Made by a program: the position numbers and the translations under genes
Shown: positions 43,474-52,002 of the stretch, piece by piece
How positions within the stretch are numbered: the first letter of the stretch is position 1
Layout: the number at the start of each line of letters is the position of its first letter
Notes under the pieces: generated by a model
Seen by the model: only the letters and a program-made list of their open reading frames with translations
Told to the model about the DNA's origin: nothing
Database searches by the model: none
NCBI GenBank assembly: GCA_902596655.1
Contig: CACJUX010000014.1
Location: forward strand, 1-52,002
Length of the DNA stretch: 52,002 nucleotides
DNA from: an uncultured SAR116 cluster alpha proteobacterium
GTDB taxonomy: Bacteria > Pseudomonadota > Alphaproteobacteria > Puniceispirillales > Puniceispirillaceae
Direction of reading: 5' to 3'

Positions 43474-43669
43474 CGCCGGGGATTGCGCACAGCAGAGCAA
43501 CAAGGCTCCATTTGCCCGCATCGAACAATACACGGCGTATGCAGGCACATTCCTAGCTTTGAAAACGGATACTGTCAAACCTGAAATCAACCTACGTAGC
43601 GGTTTTGCCACAGCGTTCATCGGTGGCCGGTCATGCTATGTCGAGGCGGCATTTTTCAGCCGGCCCAGA

Positions 43670-45133
43670 TCACCCTCCCCCATCAAGCCTGGTGCGCAGA
43701 ATCTGGTTCACAATCCCCGGATTGGCCTGACCGCCGGACTTTTTCATAACCTGCCCGACAAAAAAGCCGAACAGCTTATCTTTGCCAGCGCGATATTCAG
43801 CAACCTTGTCCTCATTCGCCGCAATCACCGCGTCGATCAACGCCTCGATAGCCCCGCTGTCAGAGACCTGCTTGAGACCCTTTTCCTCGACAATGTTGGC
43901 TGCGTCCCCCCCAGTTTCGAACATGACGGCAAAGACATCCTTTGCGATTTTACCAGAAATCGTCCCATCGCTGATCAGCCCAACCAAGCCACCAAGCCTC
44001 TTTGGAGTAACTTTGCACTCAGCCAAAGTCTGACCAGATTTGTTCAGCGCGCCAAACAGTTCCACCGTCATCCAGTTAGCAACGAGCTTGCGATCATGTT
44101 GTTGGCTTGCCGCCTCATAAAACAGTGCGGTTTCGCGTTCCTCGGTGATTACCGCCGCATCATAGGCAGACAGACCATAGTCCCCGGTTAGCCGGTCCTT
44201 GATCTGGTCCGGCAGTTCCGGAAGGGCCGCTGCCAGTTCGTCGACCTCATCCTGCGAGATCACAAGAGGCAGCAGATCAGGGTCGGGAAAATACCGGTAA
44301 TCATGCGCATCTTCTTTCGAACGCATCGTCCGGGTGGTGCCTGTGGTTGTATCAAAAAGCCGCGTTTCCTGGTCAATCTCACCGCTATCCTCGAGAATCT
44401 CAATCTGGCGCACCACCTCAAAATCAATCGCCTGCTGAATGAACCGCAACGAATTCAGATTCTTGGTTTCAGTCCTTGTGCCGAGCGCTTCTCCCGGACG
44501 CCGTACCGAGACATTAACATCCGCCCGCAACGATCCCTCTTCCATATTGCCGTCACAGGTTCCAAGATAGCGCATAATGGAGCGCAACTTGCGCACATAG
44601 GAAGCCGCCTCGATCGAGGAGCGCATGTCCGGTCGCGAGACAATCTCCATCAGGGCCACACCGGTTCGGTTCAGATCGATATAGCTTTTACTAGGATGCT
44701 GGTCATGCATGGATTTTCCGGCGTCCTGTTCGAGATGCAGCCGTTCAATCCCGATATTACGGCTGCTACCGTCAGGCAGATCAATGCGAAGTTTGCCCTC
44801 ACCAACAATCGGCTGTTTGAACTGGCTGATCTGATAGCCCTGCGGCAGATCGGCGTAAAAATAGTTTTTCCGGTCAAAAACACTGACAAGATTGATATCG
44901 GCTCTCAGGCCAAGGCCTGTACGCACCGCCTGGCGCACACATTCATGGTTGATCACCGGCAACATTCCCGGCATCGCCGCATCAACAAGCGATACATTCT
45001 GATTGGGATCGGCACCAAACGTGGCTGACGCCCCGGAGAACAGCTTGGCATTGGAGGAAACCTGGGCATGCACCTCCAGGCCAATGACAACCTCCCAGTC
45101 ACCAGTCGCACCTCTGACAAGATTGCTGGTCAT
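43670..45133 (-). CDS. gatB: Asp/Glu-tRNA amidotransferase subunit B
   Basis: A 487-residue GatB. It has the family opening [36 protein letters not shown], the kinase-like segment [30 protein letters not shown], and the C-terminal YqeY-like tail ([19 protein letters not shown]; about 400-487). With GatA and GatC it converts Glu-tRNA(Gln) and/or Asp-tRNA(Asn) to Gln- or Asn-tRNA. The start overlaps the gatA stop in ATGA (45130-45133). Confidence 0.97.
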   Translation of the reverse strand: MTSNLVRGATGDWEVVIGLEVHAQVSSNAKLFSGASATFGADPNQNVSLVDAAMPGMLPVINHECVRQAVRTGLGLRADINLVSVFDRKNYFYADLPQGYQISQFKQPIVGEGKLRIDLPDGSSRNIGIERLHLEQDAGKSMHDQHPSKSYIDLNRTGVALMEIVSRPDMRSSIEAASYVRKLRSIMRYLGTCDGNMEEGSLRADVNVSVRRPGEALGTRTETKNLNSLRFIQQAIDFEVVRQIEILEDSGEIDQETRLFDTTTGTTRTMRSKEDAHDYRYFPDPDLLPLVISQDEVDELAAALPELPDQIKDRLTGDYGLSAYDAAVITEERETALFYEAASQQHDRKLVANWMTVELFGALNKSGQTLAECKVTPKRLGGLVGLISDGTISGKIAKDVFAVMFETGGDAANIVEEKGLKQVSDSGAIEALIDAVIAANEDKVAEYRAGKDKLFGFFVGQVMKKSGGQANPGIVNQILRTRLDGGG

Positions 45134-46611
45134 GATACACCTCCTGCGCGCCGGGTCGGATTTGCGACAAAGCCGGCGGCATCCTCAAGCACTTGCCCGG
45201 CGGCATAAAGGGTCGCCTCATCAAAGGGCCGGGCCAGAAGCTGCAACCCGAGTGGAAGGCCATCACCATTCATCCCGGCCGGCACCGCCATTCCGGGCAA
45301 TCCGGCCAGATTGGCCGGAACGGTAAAGACATCATTGAGGAAATTGGTGACTGGATCATCCACCTTGCGACCAACCGGAAAAGCGGCGCTTGGCGTTGCC
45401 GGCGTCAGAATGGCATCGACTGTCTCAAAAGCCGTGTCAAAATCATTGCGAATCAGCCTACGAACACGCTGCGCCTTTAGATAGTAGGCATCATAGTATC
45501 CAGCAGACAAAACATAGGTGCCAATCATGATGCGGCGCTGCACCTCCTCGCCAAAACCTTCGGCCCGTGTCAGCGCATACATCTCGTCAAGTGACTCCGC
45601 TTCAACACGCTTGCCGTAGCGCACACCATCATAACGCGCCAAATTTGACGACGCCTCAGCGGGCGCAATGATGTAATAGGTTGGCAGCGCGTATTTGGTG
45701 TGAGGCAGCGAAATATCGACGAGCTCAGCTCCGGCAGCGCGCAGCCAATCCTGTCCCTGCTGCCAGATGGTAACAACTTCGGGGTCCATGCCATCCAGTA
45801 CATATTCGGAAGGAATGCCTATCTTCATGCCCCTGACGCCCAACGTCACCGCGGCAGACAGCTCCTGCAATGGCACGTCAGCCGAGGTTGAGTCCTTCGG
45901 ATCAAACCCCGCCATCGCCTGCATCATCAGCGCATTGTCGGCGACTTTCCGGCTGAATGGACCAGCCTGATCGAGCGAGCTGGCAAAAGCGACAATTCCC
46001 CATCTCGAGCAGCGGCCATATGTCGGCTTCAGACCAACGACACCGCAAAACGCGGCTGGCTGACGGATCGAGCCACCTGTGTCAGTACCTGTTGCCAGCA
46101 GCGCCGAGCGCGCCGCGACAGCAGAGGCCGAGCCACCCGATGACCCACCGGGCACAAGATCAGCGCCGTCAGCAGCCTGCCACGGATTAATTGCAGGCCC
46201 GTAGGCGCTTGTCTCATTTGCCGATCCCATAGCGAATTCATCACAATTCAGCTTTCCAAGCATGACCCCACCCTCACGCCAAAGATTGGCCGTGACGGTA
46301 CTTTCATAGGTTGGGGTAAATCCTGCCAGAATATTGGAACAGGCGGTACTGCTATAGCCGGCGGTGCAGAACAGATCCTTGACACCAATTGGCACACCCT
46401 CAAGTAGACCAGCCTCACCTTTGGCGATTCTTGCATCCGAAGCGGCGGCCATTTCAAGTGCGTGTTCGGCGGTTAGCGCCACATAATTATTCAGCCCGGA
46501 TGTCTCCTCTGCTGCCGCAATATAGGCCGAGGCAAGCTCGACGGCTGAAATCTCGCCGGCATCCAGCGCAACACGCGCCTCAACAGCTCCAAGATCAAGA
46601 ATGTCCACCAT
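45130..46611 (-). CDS. gatA: Asp/Glu-tRNA amidotransferase subunit A
   Basis: A 493-residue amidase-signature enzyme that frees ammonia from glutamine for GatB. The catalytic Lys is in [12 protein letters not shown], the cis-Ser and nucleophile Ser lie in [14 protein letters not shown] and [30 protein letters not shown] is conserved near the end. Length is normal. The start codon overlaps the gatC stop by one base. Gene order gatC-gatA-gatB. Confidence 0.97.
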   Translation of the reverse strand: MVDILDLGAVEARVALDAGEISAVELASAYIAAAEETSGLNNYVALTAEHALEMAAASDARIAKGEAGLLEGVPIGVKDLFCTAGYSSTACSNILAGFTPTYESTVTANLWREGGVMLGKLNCDEFAMGSANETSAYGPAINPWQAADGADLVPGGSSGGSASAVAARSALLATGTDTGGSIRQPAAFCGVVGLKPTYGRCSRWGIVAFASSLDQAGPFSRKVADNALMMQAMAGFDPKDSTSADVPLQELSAAVTLGVRGMKIGIPSEYVLDGMDPEVVTIWQQGQDWLRAAGAELVDISLPHTKYALPTYYIIAPAEASSNLARYDGVRYGKRVEAESLDEMYALTRAEGFGEEVQRRIMIGTYVLSAGYYDAYYLKAQRVRRLIRNDFDTAFETVDAILTPATPSAAFPVGRKVDDPVTNFLNDVFTVPANLAGLPGMAVPAGMNGDGLPLGLQLLARPFDEATLYAAGQVLEDAAGFVANPTRRAGGVS

Positions 46612-46898
46612 TATTCGACCACCTTTGGCACGACAAAAAAGCCACCCGCTGATTCTGGAACATTGGCCAACACATCATCAATCCGGTCACCGTCAGTCAC
46701 GAAATCATCACGCATTGGCAGCGAATGGCCAGTAACATTTGCTAGTGGCTCAACATTGTCGGTGTTAACCTCATTGAGTTCATCGACCCAGGAGAGGATT
46801 CCATTCAATTCGGTGGCAATTGCCTGCTGGCGCTCATCCGGCACATGAATGCGTGCCAGACGCGCGATTTTGGCAACTGTGGTCTTGTCAACAGACAT
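46611..46898 (-). CDS. gatC: Asp/Glu-tRNA amidotransferase subunit C
   Basis: A 95-residue GatC with [15 protein letters not shown] at the N-terminus, [17 protein letters not shown] in the middle, and MRDDFVTDG plus FFVVPKVVE at the end. It holds GatA and GatB together. It is the first gene of the operon, with a 55-bp promoter region shared with divergent ruvX. Confidence 0.95.
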   Translation of the reverse strand: MSVDKTTVAKIARLARIHVPDERQQAIATELNGILSWVDELNEVNTDNVEPLANVTGHSLPMRDDFVTDGDRIDDVLANVPESAGGFFVVPKVVE

Positions 46899-46953
46899 AT
46901 CACTGTGCTTTTTGCTGTTATCATAAATTTAACGACAGCAATTATCATTCAGT

Positions 46954-47445
46954 ATGCCGATCTGCAAGCTTAACCATATAAAAGACGTGATTTCTGACGG
47001 CCAACGCCTCATGGGGTTGGATATTGGCAAGAAAACCATCGGTCTGGCGCTTTCCGACAAAAGTCTCGCCATTGCCTCGCCAGTGAAAATCCTGTGGCGC
47101 AGCAAATTTACCCCAGATGTGAACTCAATTTTTGAGTTCGCCGGTACCGAAGAGGTTGGCGCAATGGTTCTTGGCTGGCCGACAAACTTGGATGGAAGTG
47201 CGGGTCCACGCTGCGACTCGGTGCGTGACTTCGCTCATGCAATGATGCGGATACGTGACATTCCCGTAGTTTTTCAGGATGAAAGGCTTTCGACAAAGGC
47301 GGTCGAGAGCGCCATGGTCGAGGCCGATATGACCCGGGCAAAACGTGCCCAGCGCCGCGACGCGTTAGCCGCGGTCTGGATTCTACAATCGGCACTTGAC
47401 CGACTGCATGATGACCGGATTACCCCCGCCTCCCCTAGCCCGTAA
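46954..47445 (+). CDS. ruvX: Holliday junction resolvase-like nuclease RuvX/YqgF
   Basis: A 163-residue RNase-H-fold protein. The metal-binding acid is in LMGLDIGKKTIGLALSD, a second site in VLGWPTNLDGSAG, then VVFQDERLSTKAVE, and the last acid in RRDALAAVWILQSALD. The family acts in 16S rRNA 5' end processing and has been proposed as a junction resolvase. It is divergent from gatC, with pyrB downstream. Confidence 0.93.
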   Translation: MPICKLNHIKDVISDGQRLMGLDIGKKTIGLALSDKSLAIASPVKILWRSKFTPDVNSIFEFAGTEEVGAMVLGWPTNLDGSAGPRCDSVRDFAHAMMRIRDIPVVFQDERLSTKAVESAMVEADMTRAKRAQRRDALAAVWILQSALDRLHDDRITPASPSP

Positions 47446-47523
47446 TGTCGATGCGGATATCTGTAACACCATATGGAATAGGGCTGGACCAGCTATGGGG
47501 GTTTGGCCTATAAGCTGATTTTC

Positions 47524-48555
47524 ATGAACATGTCGACCGATACCACCCCTGCGAGCGCTGTATCGTTGCTGCAGGCGGGCAACGCTGCGATGCTGCCTAC
47601 ACCACATCTGCTCGGCATTGAGGGAATGAACCCCCTTGAAATCCGCTCCTTACTCGACCGCGGCGACCAGTTTGCCGATGCAATACAGCAATCCGGCGAT
47701 GATCTCAGTCCACTAAGTGATGTTCTGCAGGGCAAGACAATCATCAATTTGTTCTATGAGAATTCAACTCGAACGCGCGTTTCCTTCGAGCTTGCGGCAA
47801 AACGGCTTGGTGGGGCGGTACTGAATATCTCCGTTGCCGGATCATCGGTGAAAAAGGGCGAGACGCTTTTGGATACGGCGACGACACTCAATGCGATGCA
47901 CCCGCATATTCTTGTCGTTCGTCACAATTGCTCAGGTGCGACGCAACTGCTGAGCCATCATGTCGATGCCGCAGTGATCAACGCAGGGGATGGGCGGCAT
48001 GAGCACCCCACCCAGGCATTGCTTGACGCTCTAACAATCCGGCGCAGGGTCGGCCATATCGAAGGGCTAAAGATTGCCATCTGCGGAGATGTCGCCAATA
48101 GCCGCGTTGCACGCTCCAACATCCACCTGCTCGGCACGTTGGGGGCTGAGGTACGCCTCGTCAGCCCGGCAACCCTTCTTCCCACCGGGATCGGACAGAT
48201 GGGAGTGAGCATTGCCACGAACCTTGAGGAAGGCATCCGCGATGCAGATATCGTGATGATGCTCCGATTGCAGACAGAACGTATGGCCGGCACTGAGACA
48301 CCATCTCAGCGCGAATATTACAACCTCTTTGGCCTTGACCGCTCAAAATTGATGCGGGCAGCACCCAATGCCCTGATCATGCACCCCGGTCCGATGAACC
48401 GCGGAGTCGAAATTGACTCGGCGATGGCCGATGACGCGCAGAAAAGCCTGATCCGCACCCAGGTGGAAATAGGCGTTGCCGCCCGCATGGCCTGCCTCGA
48501 GGCGATGGCTGTCAGGCTGGCCAGCGAGGCCAAAAAATATGGAGATGGGTCATGA
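47524..48555 (+). CDS. pyrB: Aspartate carbamoyltransferase catalytic subunit
   Basis: A 343-residue ATCase. The carbamoyl-phosphate site is [36 protein letters not shown] carries the mobile Ser/Lys loop, and [14 protein letters not shown] and [13 protein letters not shown] complete the site. It makes carbamoyl-aspartate in pyrimidine synthesis. The N-terminal 25 residues are weakly conserved, so the start (47524 or 47530) is uncertain. The stop overlaps the pyrC-like start in ATGA. Confidence 0.95.
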   Translation: MNMSTDTTPASAVSLLQAGNAAMLPTPHLLGIEGMNPLEIRSLLDRGDQFADAIQQSGDDLSPLSDVLQGKTIINLFYENSTRTRVSFELAAKRLGGAVLNISVAGSSVKKGETLLDTATTLNAMHPHILVVRHNCSGATQLLSHHVDAAVINAGDGRHEHPTQALLDALTIRRRVGHIEGLKIAICGDVANSRVARSNIHLLGTLGAEVRLVSPATLLPTGIGQMGVSIATNLEEGIRDADIVMMLRLQTERMAGTETPSQREYYNLFGLDRSKLMRAAPNALIMHPGPMNRGVEIDSAMADDAQKSLIRTQVEIGVAARMACLEAMAVRLASEAKKYGDGS

Positions 48556-49844
48556 CCGATATCCTGTTCACAAATGCCCGCCTGATCGACCCCTCGCAGA
48601 ATTTGGATGCCAGCGGCCAGCTTGCGATCACCAATGGTGTGATCAGCGCTGTTGATGCAGGACCAGCTGACAGCAATTCAGCCAAGGCCGACAAGATCAT
48701 TGATTGCAGGGGCGCCTGCATTGCACCCGGACTTATTGATATGCGGGTGCAGACTGCCGATCCCGGATCGGAGCATCTGGAGGACCTTGCCACCCTGCTG
48801 GCCGCAGCTGCGGCGGGGGGCATCACTGGCCTTGGATGCCTTCCAAACACGCAGCCAGTGATCGATAATGCGGCGATGATCGATTCGCTTGGCCTGCGGG
48901 CATCTCGCGCAGCAGGACCGCGCCTGCATATATATGGCGCCGCAACCAAGGGGCTTACCGGTACCGAAATGGCCGAACTCGGATTGATGGCAGAAGCTGG
49001 TGCGGTGGCCTTCACCAATGCTACAGAAAGCATCGGCGATTCGCTGGTGATGCGCCGGCTGCTTGCCTACTCCAATATGCTCGACAAGCCAGTGATCCAG
49101 CATTGTGAGGATGCCAGCCTGGCAGCTGGTGGTGAAATGAATGAGAGCGAGACCTCGACCCGTCTTGGCCTTATCGGCATTCCAGCGATTGCTGAAGCTG
49201 TGATCGTCGAGCGGGACATCCAGCTGATGCGTCTGACCGGTGCGCGTTATCATGTTGCGCATCTGTCGACGCGGGCAGGTATTGACGCTGTGCGCCGGGC
49301 AAAGGCCGAGGGGCTGCCTATCACGGCAGACACCGCACCTCCCTATTTTCTGCTCAATGAAATTTCAGTTAGCACCTATGACACCGCATTCAAACTGTCA
49401 CCACCCCTGCGGTCGGAAGATGACAGGCAGGCGGTGATCGAGGCGATTGCTGATGGCACCATCGACGCCATTGCCTCGGACCATGTGCCGGTTGACGGTG
49501 ATGCAAAAGCTCAGCCATTCGGCCTTGCCCAGCCCGGTGCATCCGGGTTGGATACACTGCTGGCCCTGACCATGAACCTCGTCCAACAGGACCAGATTTC
49601 TCTACTGCGGGCGTTTGAGGCGTTAAGCCTTGCACCTGCGACCATCCTTGATGTTGCCGGCGGTACCTTGATGCCCGGCGCCGCGGCAGATATGATAGTT
49701 ATACGCCTTGATACCGGTTGGCTGGTGCGTGGGGCAAATTTTGCGTCGCTTTCAAAAATAACTCCGTTTGAGGGGCAGCCCGTGCAGGGCCTTGTCGATG
49801 CAACCTATGTTAACGGTGTTTGCGTCTTTAACCGCCATACATAG
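48552..49844 (+). CDS. Dihydroorotase-like protein (PyrC/PyrX type, metal site altered)
   Basis: A 430-residue amidohydrolase-fold protein related to dihydroorotase. The normal HxH metal motif after PGLIDM is replaced by MRVQ (Arg65, Gln67). The later sites are partly kept: His in QHCED, His in YHVAHLST, and Asp in [13 protein letters not shown] occupies the carboxylated-lysine area. Alphaproteobacteria and pseudomonads often carry such a non-catalytic homologue beside pyrB, where it stabilises the ATCase. An active pyrC should exist elsewhere. It is coupled to pyrB by a 4-base overlap. Confidence 0.85.
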   Translation: MTDILFTNARLIDPSQNLDASGQLAITNGVISAVDAGPADSNSAKADKIIDCRGACIAPGLIDMRVQTADPGSEHLEDLATLLAAAAAGGITGLGCLPNTQPVIDNAAMIDSLGLRASRAAGPRLHIYGAATKGLTGTEMAELGLMAEAGAVAFTNATESIGDSLVMRRLLAYSNMLDKPVIQHCEDASLAAGGEMNESETSTRLGLIGIPAIAEAVIVERDIQLMRLTGARYHVAHLSTRAGIDAVRRAKAEGLPITADTAPPYFLLNEISVSTYDTAFKLSPPLRSEDDRQAVIEAIADGTIDAIASDHVPVDGDAKAQPFGLAQPGASGLDTLLALTMNLVQQDQISLLRAFEALSLAPATILDVAGGTLMPGAAADMIVIRLDTGWLVRGANFASLSKITPFEGQPVQGLVDATYVNGVCVFNRHT

Positions 49845-49926
49845 GCAACACCGCAGTACGAGTACTCTCTGATCGGCGAAGTATGGACGCTTTGATGCGC
49901 GCTTTTGATGATAGGGCAACGAGCTC

Positions 49927-50526
49927 ATGGAAATGATCACAGACTCCTACCCATTGGTGGCCACCATTGCCTATCTGGTCGGATCCATCCCTTTTGGCCT
50001 GATCCTAACAAAAATGGCTGGCAGGGGTGACATCCGGGCCATCGGCAGCGGCAACATCGGTGCAACAAATGTTTTGCGCACTGGTAGCAAAAAACTGGCG
50101 GTCCTGACCCTGTGTCTTGATGCTGGCAAGGGTGCAGCCATCACCCTGTTGGTCGCTATCTCCGGCAATCACGTGGTGGTGGCACTGGCTGGACTTGCCG
50201 TCACTTTCGGCCATTGCTTCCCAGTATGGCTGCGTTTTCAGGGTGGTAAGGGCGTCGCCACAAGTCTCGCAGTGTTTGCTGCCTTTGACTGGCGTCTTGG
50301 TGTGCTGTTCTGCGTTGTCTGGCTGGGCACGGCCCTTGTTCTACGCTTTTCATCATTGGCGGCGCTTGTTTCCGCAATGACCTGTGGCATTGCAGGCTTT
50401 GTGCTGCATCTGCCAGCACCGATTGCCATTGCAATGCTGGTGCTGACCGGACTGATCTGGACACGCCACCACAAGAATATTGGTCGTCTCCTTGCCGGCA
50501 CTGAGCCAAAGATCGGTGAGCAATAG
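49927..50526 (+). CDS. plsY: Acyl-phosphate:glycerol-3-phosphate acyltransferase
   Basis: A 199-residue membrane enzyme with about five hydrophobic segments. The PlsY motifs are SIPFGLILTKMAGRGDIR, GSGNIGATNVLRTG, and GHCFPVWLRFQGGKGVATS. It makes lysophosphatidic acid from acyl-phosphate, the first step of phospholipid synthesis. It precedes the dprA remnant and topA, the conserved alphaproteobacterial order. Confidence 0.95.
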   Translation: MEMITDSYPLVATIAYLVGSIPFGLILTKMAGRGDIRAIGSGNIGATNVLRTGSKKLAVLTLCLDAGKGAAITLLVAISGNHVVVALAGLAVTFGHCFPVWLRFQGGKGVATSLAVFAAFDWRLGVLFCVVWLGTALVLRFSSLAALVSAMTCGIAGFVLHLPAPIAIAMLVLTGLIWTRHHKNIGRLLAGTEPKIGEQ

Positions 50527-50577
50527 TTGTATATAATCCTTTTGGATTAACCTTTTGTTCATTTCCATAAACTATAC

Positions 50578-51676
50578 AGATCCGATGGAGATAAAAAACT
50601 GGACTGTATAAGGTTAATCCGAACCCGAAATATAAGTCCTATGACCTATCACCTGTTGATAAAGTGCTATAGTTCAGCGCGGGAGACACTACGGGCGATG
50701 CCAGAACTCGCGCATCGCGGTGGCCGAAGACTTGAACAAGCTGGCCTCAGCATGGCCGAGGCTGAAATGGCAGCAAATCAGGCAACGAATGCCACCCTGC
50801 TGTTACGTGGCGGCAATGGCTATCCTGAGAGCCTTGACCAATTTGATGATGCGCCTGCGATACTCTCGGTCAAAGGCAATCAAGATATGCTGTCCCTCCC
50901 TAATATTGCTATGAATGAAGCGATAAACGCCTCTCTCAATGCGCTTCGACACGCGGAAATACTGGCTGATGAACTCACCGAAGAGGGCAATATCATCACC
51001 TCCAGTATGGCACGTGGCTCTAACGCAGCCGCAAGTAATGGTGCGCTTGCAGGAGTTACCATCACGGTGATTGCCAGCACTATCGACATTTACTACCCAG
51101 CGGAAAATACAGAAATACAGCAGATGATCGAAGAAACAGGGCTGCTGCTTGCGGAAATGGCCCCGGCATGCAGCTGACGGCACAGAACTTCCCTTTTCGC
51201 AAACGGATAATCACCAGCCTTACACCGGAGGTTGTGGTGGTCTAGGTAGCCTCACGCTATGGATTACTGATCAACGCGAGTAAAGCTTCGAAAGCGGTGG
51301 CGAGGTCATGGCCATTCCAGGCTCGCCGCTCGATCTAAGATCTGATGGGTGCATCACCCTGATCCGTGACAGGACAACACTCGTGTAGTATAGTGCTTAC
51401 ATTGTTGAATGCTCGTCTCGTCCCTTTAAGGTGAGCCTGCCAGAATCGGCTGATTGGGACGCGCCTGCCCCACCTCCCGGATCAGAGGCTGAGATCGCTG
51501 ATTGTCGTAAAATCATACTCGAGGGGCTTGGCACAGAGCCGACAGACATTGATGATTTGGTGCGATGGTGCGCCGCGCCAACCGCCTGCGTGCAGGCCGC
51601 GCTGCTCGAGCTTGAACTTGCTGAAATGATCACCAGACATCATGGAAACCGCGTGTCAAAACTTGTCACACTGTAA
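50578..51676 (+). pseudogene. dprA: Decayed dprA (DNA processing protein A)
   Basis: DprA-like sequence persists over the usual length but is broken. Frame 1 runs from about 50578 with no start codon visible (KLDCIRLIRTRNISPMTYHL), through PELAHRGGRR and YPESLDQFDDAPAIL to TGA 51175-51177. The canonical SGLARGID loop reads SSMARGSN. A shifted frame continues QNFPFRKRIITSLTPEVVVV to TAG 51243-51245. Another keeps GEVMAIPGSPLDLRSDGC before a stop. A fourth has the C-terminal winged-helix domain (51431-51676; LVRWCAAPTACVQAALLELE). DprA loads RecA on incoming DNA in natural transformation. Several independent lesions make it non-functional. Confidence 0.88.
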
Positions 51677-51752
51677 TTTTTTTTCACGAGAGTTTTGACA
51701 AATTCTGCTTAACGTACTATCGGATGGCCTTCATCAATCCCTGAGGAAGCGC

Positions 51753-52002
51753 ATGAAACTCGTCATCGTTGAGTCCCCCGCCAAAGCCAAGACCATCAAT
51801 CGTTACCTTGGTGACGACTACAAAGTAATGGCGTCATACGGCCATGTCTGTGACCTGCCAAGCAAAGATGGTTCGGTGGCGCCAGACGATGATTTTGCAA
51901 TGAAATGGCAGGTCTCAAGCGGTTCTGAAAAACATCTCAAGGAAATCAAATCTGCGCTCAAAAAGGCAGACACACTGATTTTGGCGACAGACCCGGATCG
52001 TG
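51753..52002 (+). CDS. topA: DNA topoisomerase I, N-terminal part (runs off right edge)
   Basis: The first 83 codons of TopA. MKLVIVESPAKAKTINRYLG is the opening TOPRIM strand with the catalytic glutamate, then VMASYGHVCDLPSKDG and ADTLILATDPDR with the metal-binding DxD region. The ATG at 51753 follows GAGGAAG 7-8 bases upstream. TopA relaxes negatively supercoiled DNA. The rest lies outside the window. Confidence 0.96.
   Translation, partial: MKLVIVESPAKAKTINRYLGDDYKVMASYGHVCDLPSKDGSVAPDDDFAMKWQVSSGSEKHLKEIKSALKKADTLILATDPDR

Noticed and set aside
44303-45028. Long plus-strand open frame antisense to gatB.
   Set aside because: It mirrors the codon structure of a certain gene (GatB) and has no recognisable domain.
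50544-50620. GGATTAACCTT and AAGGTTAATCC form an 11-bp inverted repeat with a nested TATACAG/CTGTATA pair, suggesting a structured RNA or MITE.
   Set aside because: The right half overlaps recognisable dprA coding sequence, and the two stem parts are separated by 18 unpaired bases. Chance within a decaying gene is the simpler reading.

Overview
The window looks like chromosomal DNA of a free-living, probably marine alphaproteobacterium. The supporting evidence is gene order: plsY-dprA-topA in a row, an overlapping pyrB/pyrC-like pair, gatCAB divergent from ruvX, and a DUF952/DUF2244 pair. Base composition is moderate, drifting AT-rich at about 19.1-24.5 kb and across an integrated island. A SAR116-like lineage is my guess from the gene mix, not something I can prove without a database.

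Layout. 1-1051 holds the N-terminal part of an aminoglycoside-phosphotransferase-type kinase running off the left edge. 1161-6123 is a six-gene lipid-modification locus (SDR, SnoaL-like protein, DUF3833, cyclopropane-fatty-acid-synthase-like methyltransferase, DUF1365, FAD amine-oxidase-like protein), the gene set found with the ChrR/RpoE singlet-oxygen regulon elsewhere. 6275-17532 is mixed metabolism: GalM, two aldo/keto reductases, DUF952, DUF2244, a tungstate/molybdate-type ABC permease and ATPase without a binding protein, a second SDR, a class III aminotransferase, a class II aldolase, a flavin-reductase-like protein and a methyltransferase. 17.5-24.5 kb is sparse and AT-rich, with yaaA, small secreted or membrane proteins, decayed genes, and a DUF2325 gene preceded by a perfect Fur-box-like dyad.

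23.6-35.1 kb is a polyamine/amino-compound uptake and breakdown region. It contains a PotFGHI-like ABC importer, a GlpO/PuuB-type FAD oxidase, a class III aminotransferase, a histone-deacetylase-fold acetylpolyamine amidohydrolase candidate, an ADP-forming acyl-CoA synthetase and an enoyl-CoA hydratase. A hairpin terminator separates the binding-protein gene from the rest of the transporter.

35460-43396 is a compact genomic island inserted in the 3' end of tRNA-Ser(GCU). A 14-bp direct repeat bounds it, paired TCCCACAT motifs lie inside each end, and a P4-type tyrosine integrase with an overlapping alpA sits beside the tRNA. Cargo includes an uncharacterised gene pair, a HGG-motif protein, secreted Rap1a-like and Sel1-like proteins, a metallophosphoesterase, and a three-gene unit ending in a uracil-DNA-glycosylase-superfamily protein. 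A non-coding control region of about 780 bp carries two dense repeat systems resembling iterons or operators. A decayed metacaspase-type gene lies just outside the far attachment site.

43.7-52.0 kb is core housekeeping: gatB-gatA-gatC, ruvX, pyrB, a pyrC-like gene lacking the metal-binding HxH, plsY, a clearly decayed dprA, and the start of topA.
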